A DNA stretch of 64,000 nt from Corynebacterium glyciniphilum AJ 3170. GTDB taxonomy: Bacteria; Actinomycetota; Actinomycetes; Mycobacteriales; Mycobacteriaceae. The stretch spans positions 62,001-126,000 of the forward strand of contig NZ_VDYZ01000007.1 of the NCBI RefSeq assembly GCF_007673095.1, read 5' to 3'. How positions within the stretch are numbered: the stretch's first letter is position 1; each line of letters begins with the position of its first letter. Below, in pieces: positions 45,001 through 52,709 of the stretch. The translations under genes and the position numbers were made by a program. Under the pieces are notes generated by a model. It saw only the letters and a list, made by a program, of their open reading frames with translations. It was not told where the DNA came from and did not search any database.

Positions 45001-45583
45001 CCACCGCCGCCAGCGTCGCCACCGCATTGACCGCCCCCAGGCAGAGCACCGCGACGGCGGAACCCAGCCCGGCGACGGCGAGCCGTCGGGTCGTCGGACG
45101 CGGCCCCGGCAGCAGTACGCGAACGACCGGCAGCATGATCCACGGCACCAGCGCCACCGTCCACGCCTCCGAGGAGATCGCCCCGAGCGTGGTGAGGATG
45201 CGTGGGCTCAGGGCGAACAGGACCGCCGCCACCAGCCGTGACAGCCGCGACCCGGCCCCCGTCGCCTCCAGGAGTCTGACCACCCCGGCGAAGGCGAGGA
45301 ACAGCAGCAGCGCCCACCACAACCGCTGGGTCAACCAGTCGGGGAGTGGGTCGAGCAGGGCGAAGAAGAGGCCCTGGGGGAAGAGGTAGCCGTAGGCCTG
45401 GTTCTGGAGCTGTCCCAGGGGGAAGACATCCGTCCAAGGGGACAGGGCCTGCGTGAGGAAACCCCACGGGTTCGCCGTGAGGTCGTGTTTGGTGTCGGCG
45501 ACGGTCAGGCCCGGCCCCTGGATCAGGGCCAGGAGAAGCCAGAGGAGGCCGGCCAGGCTCCAGCCGCGACGGGAGAGTGTCAC
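41999..45583 (-). CDS. aftD: Alpha-(1->3)-arabinofuranosyltransferase AftD-like
   Basis: 1194 aa, GT-C membrane glycosyltransferase of arabinan (arabinogalactan/lipoarabinomannan) synthesis using decaprenyl-phosphoryl-arabinose. The N-terminal 440 residues carry about eleven hydrophobic segments with the early acidic loop (TVADTKHDLTANPWGFL). Next come a large periplasmic region (about 450-1060) with discoidin-like carbohydrate-binding stretches (TAWRPGTGSPINQTLTVDL) and C-terminal hydrophobic segments. It is shorter than mycobacterial AftD (about 1400 aa), as is common in corynebacteria. GTG 45583 follows the DUF2613 gene by 22 bp, like Rv0236A-Rv0236c. The last codon and stop come from repeat B, so the extreme C-terminus is altered. 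Confidence 0.9.
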   Translation of the reverse strand: MTLSRRGWSLAGLLWLLLALIQGPGLTVADTKHDLTANPWGFLTQALSPWTDVFPLGQLQNQAYGYLFPQGLFFALLDPLPDWLTQRLWWALLLFLAFAGVVRLLEATGAGSRLSRLVAAVLFALSPRILTTLGAISSEAWTVALVPWIMLPVVRVLLPGPRPTTRRLAVAGLGSAVAVLCLGAVNAVATLAAVVPAVLWWLTQGVFATGGDAAVRRRTAWRFAVWWIPGGVLACFWWIGPLVILGRYSPPFTDYIEAAGLTTHWFNLGEVLRGATSWTAFLSTERQAGFAVATEAVFVAATLVVALLGLAGLAGTGRPRRPVPFAGSWLVILGVGVAVFGVAATPFSPVAEQVQAFLDGAGAPLRNLHKFDPLIHLPLVVGVAHVLGGLTVPRDATTWLHPEKNRSVVTTTAVALVVAVATAPAWTGRLVPEDGYRGVPSSWQEAADWLNDPANGADETRTMILPEARTARQTWGNTRDEPAQSLLDVPWVVRDAVPLVPPEAIRGLDGIQREFVADGAAGANPALADALLQQGVGYLLVRTDLARTADTPGARAVLRTLTDSAAAGGFTEVADIGDGDIRIFRVDGGYTGGRSHVVDAADLEVTAGGPEVLPRLAAADAAAGRTPRDRILVQDLPDGTGADRAPVPDTVTDTPTLREHNYGNVTGAESDIRAVDDARDTRNPVRDYPTGLDDAELTQVRERGGGITASSSAADPTSLNGAEPYSGPSAAVDGVTETAWRPGTGSPINQTLTVDLDEPRSQMSLSARAAGSPVRVQATTYLDGETVASTTTLVPGYRETDSSDRPIVLPSGEADRVELRIVGSWGDPGLSEITLTELASGQDVTPRRDIVVPSGEGTPRRWVLGQEIYEFEMRRVITVPEGAEPVRVSLTSDRCAAGRDTASTLDGAPVNCGGTVTLAPGEHEVRSRDRWVSLDVQDGETQRSGAATAVDSDGTAPDDRIVVTSTAVNSGRAAELDGTALESVTVNGWQQGWVIPAGVADGMSDEEITSTLEVRFTATDTYQRWLGAGLLGALVLLLGWLCAWSARNARWPARRSAGTDQVVEASGSRPVAPRRVLAGAGMLALSVGVAGVPGGIVGAATTALVLGVPAGVRRLPGRIAGSRGVRILRHLTRPTTLAMILGGAGAVLMVRGSWGGGDYAGYSWIPELLFLGCLVSTACGALAGGTRARHDEPT

Positions 45584-45605
45584 ACCTGTCAGTTACCGGC
45601 GAGGG

Positions 45606-45806
45606 TCACCGGCGCTCGCCGTACTGGATCGACCCCATCACCGCATCATCCACGGCGATCTGGTTCGTCGGCAGGTCCGAGGAGTCGGCGATGCTGCCGG
45701 CGAACAAGGCCGCAGCCCCACCGAGGACGATGCCCACGACCGCAGAGGCGATGGCGGGGCCGAGCGTGCGGCGGGGCTGAGAGTCAGTCTCGGTGGGCAT
45801 GGTCAT
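45606..45806 (-). CDS. DUF2613 small membrane/secreted protein (Rv0236A-like)
   Basis: 66 aa: a polar N-terminus, one hydrophobic segment (GPAIASAVVGIVLGGAAALF, about residues 16-35), and a short extracytoplasmic tail ending GSIQYGERR. This matches the small DUF2613 proteins encoded next to aftD in mycobacteria (Rv0236A). ATG 45806 or ATG 45800 can serve; the difference is two residues. It is probably co-transcribed with aftD. Function unknown; an accessory role to the arabinosyltransferase is suggested only by conserved linkage. Confidence 0.8.
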   Translation of the reverse strand: MTMPTETDSQPRRTLGPAIASAVVGIVLGGAAALFAGSIADSSDLPTNQIAVDDAVMGSIQYGERR

Positions 45807-45849
45807 TCCCGTCGGTGGAGGAAAGGTGGATCAGATTCACCAGATGATA

Positions 45850-46467
45850 CTACCTGGTCTCCGCGTCCGCGACGTTTTCCCCGGCCGTGTCGGTCTCACC
45901 GTCGTCACCGTCGTCACCGTCGTTGTCGTCGTCGCCGATCGACGGGACCAGCAGCACCGGGCGTCCCGCATGTTTGACCAGGCTGTCGGACACGCTGGAC
46001 TGCAGCAGCGACCGCCACCCGCTCAGTGCGCGGGTTCCGGCGACGATGATGCTGACGTCGAGTTCACGGGCGGCGTCGACGATCGCACTCCAGATCGCGG
46101 TGGCGGACTCCACGAGGAAGGGTTCGGTGGAGAAACCGTGTCCTTCGGCAAGGCTCACACCTTCCCTGCAGATCGCCACCGCATCGGCGTAGGCGGGGTC
46201 CTCGGTGTCGTCGGTGACGGCCGACCAGTCGTGCTGCATCATGCCGCTCATGCCCGCGGTGCGTGCCGCCTGCCGGTGGATCGGCTCCCACACGGTGAGG
46301 ATGTAGGCGTTCCTGGTCGACAGGAAACGACCTGCGTAGTCAATGGCACCACGGGCCTCGTCGGAGCCGTCGAAGGCGATGAGGACGGTGTCCCCGTCGA
46401 AGGAGCCGACGTGGGCTGCCGAGTTCTCGTGGCTCTCGGATGTCTCATTCCTGGATTCGCTAGCCAT
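45850..46467 (-). CDS. Universal stress protein (UspA family)
   Basis: 205 aa with a single Usp domain. It has VLIAFDGSDEARGAIDYAG near the N-terminus and the ATP-binding loop IIVAGTRALSGWRSLLQSSVSDSLVKHAGRPVLLVP (positions about 140-175, G-x2-G-x9-G-S/T type). The tail is an Asp/Gly-rich low-complexity run encoded by gtcaccgtc repeats. The open frame extends to 46581; ATG 46467 is preferred because TACGCT sits exactly 7 nt before it (leaderless pattern), though ATG 46473 is close. It is divergent from the lpqI gene, sharing a 106-bp region. Confidence 0.88.
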   Translation of the reverse strand: MASESRNETSESHENSAAHVGSFDGDTVLIAFDGSDEARGAIDYAGRFLSTRNAYILTVWEPIHRQAARTAGMSGMMQHDWSAVTDDTEDPAYADAVAICREGVSLAEGHGFSTEPFLVESATAIWSAIVDAARELDVSIIVAGTRALSGWRSLLQSSVSDSLVKHAGRPVLLVPSIGDDDNDGDDGDDGETDTAGENVADAETR

Positions 46468-46573
46468 GCCCATGAGCGTAGTACGGTCGGGGGGTGATGC
46501 GACGGCAAGGTCGAGAAAAGGTCGCGAAGTCGTCCCGAATTTTCCGAGTTTTGTAGAAAGCAGGAGGTCACGC

Positions 46574-47797
46574 GTGGTCACTGTTCAACGACGCACCCCC
46601 GCCACCGTGCTCGCCGCCGCAGCGGCGGGTGCCCTGGCGTTCAGTCTGGTGGCGTGTTCCTCGCAGGACGACGCCGCAGAGGACGCCGCGGGCGGCGCGA
46701 CCTCGCCCGCTTCGTCGTCCCCGTCGTCCCCGTCAGTGTCGTCTGGCTCTGGCGCCCCGGGAGACGAGCCCACCTCCTGCGTGGACGGCGAGCAGGACCT
46801 GGCGACACTCGCCGCGTCGACCCTGGCGGTCGGGGTGGTCGGCTTCGACGACGCCGCGGAGGCCGTCGACGCCGGTGTGCGCCACATCTTCATCGGGTCG
46901 TCCACCGACCTGTCGATCCTGGACGGTCAGGGGGACCCGGAACGCAGCATCACCGCGCTCAAGGAGCGTGCCGCGGACGCCGGCGGTGAGCTGACCGTCT
47001 CCGTCGATGAGGAAGGGGGCCAGGTCCAGCGGCTCGGCGAGATCATCGGGGACCTGCCGTCCGCCCGGGAACTGGCGGACACGCTGTCCCCGGAGGAGGT
47101 GCGCGGTGTCTTCGCCGAGCACGGCCGCAAGATGCACGACCTGGGCATCACCATGGACTTCGCGCCGGTGGTGGACCTCGCCGGCGGGGAGTCGATCAGC
47201 GACAACGCCGTCGGCGACCGGGCGTTCTCGGACGATCCGGGTGCGGTCACCGACTACGGCCGTGCCGCGGTCGAGGGGCTGCTCGACGCCGACGTCACCC
47301 CGGTGATCAAGCACTTCCCGGGACACGGCCACGCCACCGGGGATTCCCACGAAGGCACCGTCACCACGCCGCCGATCGCGGAGATGGGGATGGACCTCGC
47401 GCCGTTTGCCGAGCTGTGGCAGATCCCGGGTGTCGCGGTGATGGTCGGGCACATGCAGACACCGGGGCTCGATGCCGGCGACGTCCTCGGTGCGGAGACC
47501 CCGTCCTCGCTGAACCCGGCGGCCTATGCGCTGCTCCGTGACGGGCTTGAGGGTGACGGCCCCGGCTTTGACGGCATCGTGTTCACCGACGACCTCACCG
47601 GCATGCAGGCCATCACCGACCTGCACGACGGCCCCCAGGCGGTGGTGCAGGCACTGCGTGCGGGGGCGGATGCGCCGCTGACCTCCACGGCCGCCGACGT
47701 GCCCGCGACGGTGGACGGCCTCGTGGCCGCGGTGGAGAACGGTGATCTGGACCGCGACCGGCTGACGGAGGCGGCGGACCGGCTCTGCGCCGTGTGA
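46574..47797 (+). CDS. lpqI: Beta-N-acetylglucosaminidase lipoprotein (NagZ/LpqI, GH3)
   Basis: 407 aa. Signal peptide with lipobox LVAC, Cys28 being the lipidated residue, followed by a Ser/Pro-rich linker. The GH3 domain has DEEGGQVQRL, HFPGHGHATGDSHEG (carrying the Asp-His dyad typical of NagZ) and the nucleophile Asp in FTDDLTGMQAI near residue 336. The enzyme removes N-acetylglucosamine from muropeptides for wall recycling. AGGAGG at 46562-46567 fixes GTG 46574; the frame is open further upstream. Position next to aftD/DUF2613 matches Rv0237 (LpqI) in M. tuberculosis. Confidence 0.92.
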   Translation: MVTVQRRTPATVLAAAAAGALAFSLVACSSQDDAAEDAAGGATSPASSSPSSPSVSSGSGAPGDEPTSCVDGEQDLATLAASTLAVGVVGFDDAAEAVDAGVRHIFIGSSTDLSILDGQGDPERSITALKERAADAGGELTVSVDEEGGQVQRLGEIIGDLPSARELADTLSPEEVRGVFAEHGRKMHDLGITMDFAPVVDLAGGESISDNAVGDRAFSDDPGAVTDYGRAAVEGLLDADVTPVIKHFPGHGHATGDSHEGTVTTPPIAEMGMDLAPFAELWQIPGVAVMVGHMQTPGLDAGDVLGAETPSSLNPAAYALLRDGLEGDGPGFDGIVFTDDLTGMQAITDLHDGPQAVVQALRAGADAPLTSTAADVPATVDGLVAAVENGDLDRDRLTEAADRLCAV

Positions 47798-47842
47798 GCC
47801 TCGGGTACCGCCGGGGGATAATCACCGGTTATTGTGAGGAGT

Positions 47843-49606
47843 GTGAGCAGTAGCAACCCCAACGCCAGCAGCCCCACAGGACCGACTGACCCGTCGGACG
47901 ACCAGTGGGGCTCCCAGGGCAGCAACAAGCACCGGCGGAAGCGTCGTCTGTGGCCGGTGTGGACGGTCGCGGGCATCGTCGGGCTCGGGGGAATCCTCTA
48001 CGCCACCGACATCATCATGACCGAGGGCAACGTCCCCCGCGGTGTGACGGTCGGTGGCATCGACGTAGGGTCGATGTCGAAGTCCCAGGCGGAGGCGCGG
48101 CTGAAGAACCAGCTGTCGGACGGTGCCCGCGCCGAGGTCGAGGTCGCCGCCGGCGACATGTCGACCACGCTCGACCCGGCGCAGTCGGGCCTGTCCATCG
48201 ACTGGGCGGCGACGATCGACCAGGCCGGCCAGCAGCCGTTGAATCCGGTCACCCGGGTCATGAGTTTCTTCCAGCAGCGCGAGGTCGGCACGGTCAGCGC
48301 CTTCAACGACGAGTTGCTGGACCAGACCCTGACCCGCGTCGAGCAGGACCTCACCCGTGACCCGGAGAATGCTGAGCTCTCCATCGACGACACGGGTGCG
48401 GCGGACATCGTCGACGATGTCGCCGGGCAGACCGTCGACACCGACGACGTGCGCACCGCAGTGAAGGACCACTGGCTCAACGACCAGCGCCGGGTGAGCG
48501 TGGACGCGGACGTCACCGAGGCGGATGTGCGCCGTGACGCCGCCGATGACGCCGTCGAGGAGGTCGTGGACAAGGTCACCGACGGTGACGTCGTCTTCGC
48601 CGGCCGCGACGACACCGACGGGGTGCTGCGTCCCGCCGACATGGGACGTATCGTCACCTTCGTCCCGGAGGACGGTGCTTTCCGGGCGGACTGGAACCGC
48701 GACGCCGCCCAGGAGATCCTCGACGCACAGCTCGGTGACACCGAGGTGGAGCTGCGTAACGCCGGATTCACCGGCACCGGGCGCAACCTCGACGTCACCC
48801 CGTCCCAGGACGGTGTGCTCATCGACTGGGAGAAGACCCTCGACCCGATCGAGGAGAAGCTGCTGGACACCGCCGAACGCCGTCACGAGGTGACCTACGA
48901 GGAGAAGAAGGCGACGTACACCACGGAGATGGCGGAGAAGGCCAGCTTCAACGACGTCGTCGGGTCCTTCACCACCGGTGGCTTCGCGGACGACTCGGGT
49001 GTGAACATCCGCCGGGTCGCCGAACAGGTGGACGGGGCGATCGTCCTGCCCGGCGAGACGTTCAGCCTCAACGGTCACACCGGGCCGCGTGGCGAGGCGC
49101 AGGGGTACGTCGACGCCGGCATCATCCAGGACGGGCACGCCGACAAGGCTGTCGGCGGCGGCATCAGCCAGTTCGCCACCACCCTGTACAACGCCTCCTA
49201 CTTCGCCGGTATGGAGGACGTGGCACACACGCCGCACTCCTACTACATCGACCGGTACCCGGCCGGTCGTGAGGCGACCGTCTTCGAGGGGGCCATCGAC
49301 CTGCAGTTCAAGAACACCTTCGACACCCCGGTGCTGATCGAGACGCAGGCGGACTCCAGTTCGCTGACGGTGGACCTGCGCGGGGTGAAACAGGTCGAGG
49401 TCGAGTCCGACACCGGTGCCCGGACGAACTACACCGATCCGGAGCGGATCGAGCTCTCCGGTGACACCTGTTCGCCGTCCTCGGGTGCCCGCGGCTTCAC
49501 CGTGACCGACACCAGGACCGTGCGTGATCTCAACGGTGGTGTGCTGTCGCGGGACACCACGACCACGGTGTACGACCCGGCGCCCATCGTGAGCTGCAGC
49601 GACTGA
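47843..49606 (+). CDS. VanW family protein with peptidoglycan-binding-like domains
   Basis: 587 aa. Short polar cytoplasmic N-terminus, one membrane anchor (WPVWTVAGIVGLGGILYAT, about 33-51), two YoaR/PG_binding_4-like repeats (about 65-340), then the VanW domain (about 370-520) with NIRRVAEQVDGAIVLPGETF and GGGISQFATTLYNASYFAG. The anchor plus wall-binding repeats place it on the outer membrane face in contact with peptidoglycan; its activity is not established. GTG 47834 is in frame, but TATTGT followed by exactly 7 nt before GTG 47843 supports a leaderless start there. It stands alone between lpqI and the tiny peptide gene. Confidence 0.88.
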   Translation: MSSSNPNASSPTGPTDPSDDQWGSQGSNKHRRKRRLWPVWTVAGIVGLGGILYATDIIMTEGNVPRGVTVGGIDVGSMSKSQAEARLKNQLSDGARAEVEVAAGDMSTTLDPAQSGLSIDWAATIDQAGQQPLNPVTRVMSFFQQREVGTVSAFNDELLDQTLTRVEQDLTRDPENAELSIDDTGAADIVDDVAGQTVDTDDVRTAVKDHWLNDQRRVSVDADVTEADVRRDAADDAVEEVVDKVTDGDVVFAGRDDTDGVLRPADMGRIVTFVPEDGAFRADWNRDAAQEILDAQLGDTEVELRNAGFTGTGRNLDVTPSQDGVLIDWEKTLDPIEEKLLDTAERRHEVTYEEKKATYTTEMAEKASFNDVVGSFTTGGFADDSGVNIRRVAEQVDGAIVLPGETFSLNGHTGPRGEAQGYVDAGIIQDGHADKAVGGGISQFATTLYNASYFAGMEDVAHTPHSYYIDRYPAGREATVFEGAIDLQFKNTFDTPVLIETQADSSSLTVDLRGVKQVEVESDTGARTNYTDPERIELSGDTCSPSSGARGFTVTDTRTVRDLNGGVLSRDTTTTVYDPAPIVSCSD

Positions 49607-49725
49607 TCTGGAACGGCCCTTACGGAACTGTAGTGCGCGTGAAACTGGCCGGTTACACGGCGGTCCTAACGTAGTGACCAGTTCCCGGGAATGCCGGGGA
49701 CCCACCCCTCATAAGGAGAATCACC

Positions 49726-49794
49726 ATGGGTCTTGTTGCTGGTCTCGTTGCTATCGTCGGCGATCTTCTTCACCTGCTGCTCGGCGGTCTGTGA
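49726..49794 (+). CDS. 22-residue hydrophobic/amphipathic peptide
   Basis: ATG 49726 is preceded by AAGGAG with 7-nt spacing, one of the best ribosome binding sites in the window, and the frame ends with TGA at 49794. The peptide starts MGLVAGLVAIVGDLLHLLLG and ends GL; only one Asp and one His interrupt the hydrophobic run. Drawn as a helix, Gly and polar residues fall on one side. This recalls the very short corynebacterial channel-forming peptides (PorA/PorH class) or membrane-active peptides, but it is shorter and no homology can be claimed. It stands alone, 119 bp after the VanW-like gene, with a possible TAACGT promoter box near 49667. Confidence 0.6.
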   Translation: MGLVAGLVAIVGDLLHLLLGGL

Positions 49795-50449
49795 CCTGAC
49801 GCTCCGCTCCACCGGGGCCTGTACGTGACGTTCTGTCGGGTACGGGTCCCTTTTCCCGTGCCTGATCTGCCCGGGTGGGGCGCGGGACAGAGATCACAGG
49901 GTGGAACTCCCCACCAATTCCAACCCACAGTTGTCGTCCGGCCGTGGGGCGCCCTGCGCACACAGTCGGGCCCGCTACCGGAGGGTGCTCCGGCGGCGGG
50001 CCCGACTGTTCTCATGTGTCGCGCCACCGGGTTCGTGAGGAGGGACTCCGGACGTTTTCCACGCGGTGCACCGCCAAGAGAGGAGAGGAGGACGATGCAT
50101 CGTGGGCGTTGAGGGGTGTGTTGCCCGGAGGGGCCGATGGCGAACTGTTGAGTTGTGTACCAGGGGCGGAGACCGGAGGTGAGGAGAGAACCGAGGATCA
50201 CCGGTAGCTCGTTGCTGGCGTGCCATGAAGATAGGCAGGCCAACTGGTCATCTGCAACGGCGGAAAAAGCACTGTGGGGGTAGCCAGGTGGCCACCCGTA
50301 CATCGTCCCCCGAGGAAATTGACAGCGTTCTTCCAGTACAGGTGCACTATCGTTTTCCTGCCGTGTTCGTTACGCTCCCGGCAGATAATTTCTTCCGGGG
50401 GTAGAACATCACCAAGTATATGCTTAGCTCATATTCCTGACATGATCTG
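49795..50449. other. 655-bp stretch without a convincing gene
   Basis: Open frames here are short or of shadow-like composition. It holds a compound hairpin (49962-50009), a purine-rich GAGAGGAGAGGAGGACG followed by a five-codon ATG frame near 50095, and a distinctly AT-richer end (about 50330-50450) next to the stop of the acyltransferase gene. It could contain a 3' UTR or small RNA of the peptide gene, or remnants of older sequence; nothing is firmly supported. Confidence 0.5.
49962..50009 (+). terminator. Compound hairpin downstream of the peptide gene
   Basis: 14-bp outer arms ACAGTCGGGCCCGC (49962-49975) and its complement (49996-50009), enclosing a smaller CCGG-based hairpin, followed by TTCTC. 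Likely end of the transcript that begins before the 22-residue gene. Confidence 0.55.
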
Positions 50450-51529
50450 TCAAGTTCGGGGAAACGCCTCGGTAACCGTGGGAGGGGGAACGGTCCGGAC
50501 GGGCAGGGTGTTCGCACCCTCGCCCGGCCACGGGGCGATGAACAGGCCGGGCACCGGACGCAGGATCCGCCAGACTGCCAGCGTCCCGCAGACCGTGAGC
50601 ACGGTCAGGACCAGGGTGCCTGCTGTCGCCGTCACCGGGGAGGACGTGATCCCCGGGTCGTAGACCAGCAGCACGCCGAGGACGGGGAGGTGGAGCAGAT
50701 AGACCGGGAGGGTGTTGCGGCCGAACCAGTCCAGGTGCAGCCAGGGCACGTGACGGGCGATGAGGGTGGCGGCGATGATCCCGGTGGACATCCCCAGCGC
50801 GGTCAACGGCAGCCAGCACACCGAGGACAATCCGATGCCGGTCACGGTCACCCCGGCGATCCCCGCCGCCCAGCTCCCGCCCGCCACCAGCAGGGACAGC
50901 ATCGACGCCCGCTCAGCGACGGCGGCGATGATCCGGTGCCCGTACACCCCGAACTGGAACACCACGAGGTGTGTCAGGGTGCGCTCCCAGGCGAAGTTGT
51001 CGACGGTGATCCAGTCGAACGCCACCGGCAGTGAGATGACCGCACCGATGCTGAACTGCAGCCACAGCGGCAGGGGACGCATCAGCTTCACCACGGCGTA
51101 GTAGATCGCCAGGGCGTAAATGAACCAGGGTCCGTAACTCGGGTCGAGCGGGACGCCGACCAGGTGCATCAGGGTGTAGTCGGCGTCGTTCCAGGGGAAC
51201 ACCTGGGCAGACACCGTCCACAGGGCGCTCCACAGGAGGAAGAGCCAGAGGAACGGTCCGAGACGGTTCTGCACCTGCCAGGGCCAGGGGCGGTCGATCC
51301 TGCGGAGGAAGAAGTAGCCGGCCATGGCGAAGAACAGCGGCATGCGCACGGTGCGCAGCGGTGACATGGCGTCGAGGACACGAGGGTCGTACCAGGACTG
51401 ATCCACTGCCGCGGTGGCGACGTGCATCAGGACGACCAGCAGGATTGCGGCGCCCTTGACGGTGTCGATCCAGGCGACGCGTGTCGTCGGTGTGCCGGTG
51501 GCGGTGTTCTGGTGTGTGCGTACGGGCAT
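50450..51529 (-). CDS. Acyltransferase 3 family membrane protein
   Basis: 359 aa, about ten hydrophobic segments. It has the acyltransferase-3 start WIDTVKGAAILLVVLMHVATA with catalytic-region His, then RTVRMPLFFAMAGYFFLRR and a late NTLPVYLLHLPVLGV. It probably adds acyl groups (often acetyl) to an extracellular polysaccharide or glycolipid. AAGGAGG precedes ATG 51529. It is last of a minus-strand group with a YdcF-like gene, a phosphatase gene and a second acyltransferase gene, at the edge of the polysaccharide locus. Confidence 0.85.
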   Translation of the reverse strand: MPVRTHQNTATGTPTTRVAWIDTVKGAAILLVVLMHVATAAVDQSWYDPRVLDAMSPLRTVRMPLFFAMAGYFFLRRIDRPWPWQVQNRLGPFLWLFLLWSALWTVSAQVFPWNDADYTLMHLVGVPLDPSYGPWFIYALAIYYAVVKLMRPLPLWLQFSIGAVISLPVAFDWITVDNFAWERTLTHLVVFQFGVYGHRIIAAVAERASMLSLLVAGGSWAAGIAGVTVTGIGLSSVCWLPLTALGMSTGIIAATLIARHVPWLHLDWFGRNTLPVYLLHLPVLGVLLVYDPGITSSPVTATAGTLVLTVLTVCGTLAVWRILRPVPGLFIAPWPGEGANTLPVRTVPPPTVTEAFPRT

Positions 51530-51572
51530 GGGGCCTCCTTGGAGAGTGGAGAGGGAGAGTGGAGGGTAGCGG

Positions 51573-52175
51573 TCAGCAGTCGAGGGTGGTCATGGCGCGG
51601 GCCCATCCGGCGGTCTGGTAGCCGGCCTGTTTGACGTGGGTGAGGAACGACCGGGAGCTGGCAGGCCGGTTGACGGACAACTCACCGTCCCAGCACCGGC
51701 TGAAGTACAGTCGGACCCGCTCGACGTGTTCGCGTCCGGTCGCCAGCACCATGGCGGAGGCCCACTGGTGCTCGGACGCCAGGCGGGCGAACTCCTGGGC
51801 TTCCCCACGGGTGGTCGACGGGTCGGGTGCGAAGCAGTGCACCCGGACGCCCTCCAGTGGGGCGCACCAGGTGTCGTGGAAACGCTGCACCCCTGTGGGG
51901 TCCGAGATCACCAGGTCGGGGATGCTGTTGTCCTGTGCAAGTTCCCTGGCGCGGAGGGCATCGGTGGGTGTTGCGCCGCCGACCTGCATCAGAACGTCCA
52001 CGTCCGTAGGGAGGGGGTCGAGGCGTGGGAGGTAGATCTTCGTCAACGCGAACCAACACCACAGACACACGGTGAACGTCAGAATCAGAATGACGACGTG
52101 GCGTAGCCGACGTACAGGAGACGTCGGTTTCCGGGATGGTGATGGCGTCCGGGATGACGGTGAGGTGTGGGTCAT
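51573..52175 (-). CDS. YdcF/DUF218-like membrane-anchored protein
   Basis: 200 aa. Polar N-terminus, one membrane helix (VVILILTFTVCLWCWFALT, about 27-46), then a DUF218-like domain: VDVLMQVGGATPTDALRARELA, an SDPTGVQRFHDTW stretch and STTRGEAQEFARLA with the T-x2-E-A pattern of SanA/ElyC proteins. The family acts in envelope polysaccharide or wall precursor metabolism, with no firm enzymatic role. Three Cys in the outer domain may form a disulfide. It starts 12 bp after the phosphatase stop, within an operon of the polysaccharide locus. Confidence 0.78.
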   Translation of the reverse strand: MTHTSPSSRTPSPSRKPTSPVRRLRHVVILILTFTVCLWCWFALTKIYLPRLDPLPTDVDVLMQVGGATPTDALRARELAQDNSIPDLVISDPTGVQRFHDTWCAPLEGVRVHCFAPDPSTTRGEAQEFARLASEHQWASAMVLATGREHVERVRLYFSRCWDGELSVNRPASSRSFLTHVKQAGYQTAGWARAMTTLDC

Positions 52176-52187
52176 GACCGGTGCCCG

Positions 52188-52709
52188 TCAGCGTGCGAGC
52201 AGGTCGCGGAGTTCGGCGACATCCTGCGCGACGTCGTCGAGGAGCGCGTTGTAGGCATGAGTAGAACTGAACCCCACCGGGTCCTGGTGGTCGTGCTGGA
52301 CCCTGGGGAGATCGTGGCGTACATGGGGAAGTTGTGTGAGCGAGGTCAATGCGCCGCTGCGGTGCCATTCAGCGAGCTGATGGAGACGGAATGTCCGCGT
52401 CATCGCCGTCGGCGCTGTACGCAGGCAACGGTCCACGTGAACCTTCTCTAGCCCGACAACGAGGTCGGCGTCCTGCAGCAGACGGCGGCTCACCCGACGT
52501 GCGACGAAGCCGCGCCCGTCGATCCCGTGATTGTCGAGGAAAGCCATCGACCGGTCGTCCATCGGGTAACCGGTCATCCCCGCAGTTCCCGCACTGCCGA
52601 CCGTCAGCGACGTGAACCCAGATGCCCCGTGGGAGACGGTCTCGCGCAGCAGGTGCTCGGCGACGGGGGACCTGCAGATGTTGCCGGTACACACGAAAAG
52701 AATCCTCAT
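52188..52709 (-). CDS. Low-molecular-weight protein tyrosine phosphatase
   Basis: 173 aa. The P-loop is FVCTGNICRSP with nucleophile Cys7 and Arg13, and the general-acid loop appears as DPVGF near residue 145, the LMW-PTP layout. Such phosphatases (Wzb type) dephosphorylate the tyrosine-rich tails of polysaccharide co-polymerase kinases; the likely partner is the kinase at 59442-60986. ATG 52709 overlaps the upstream acyltransferase stop (ATGA). The frame is open further upstream through that gene, but homology starts at ATG 52709. Confidence 0.92.
   Translation of the reverse strand: MRILFVCTGNICRSPVAEHLLRETVSHGASGFTSLTVGSAGTAGMTGYPMDDRSMAFLDNHGIDGRGFVARRVSRRLLQDADLVVGLEKVHVDRCLRTAPTAMTRTFRLHQLAEWHRSGALTSLTQLPHVRHDLPRVQHDHQDPVGFSSTHAYNALLDDVAQDVAELRDLLAR

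Noticed and set aside
47822-49705. 627-codon open frame antisense to the VanW-like gene
   Set aside because: No start context and no recognisable domain; VanW motifs lie on the plus strand.
49770-50303. 177-codon minus-strand frame in the gene-free stretch
   Set aside because: Composition is unlike neighbouring proteins (Pro/Ser/Arg/Trp-rich), no ribosome binding site, and it crosses the compound hairpin.
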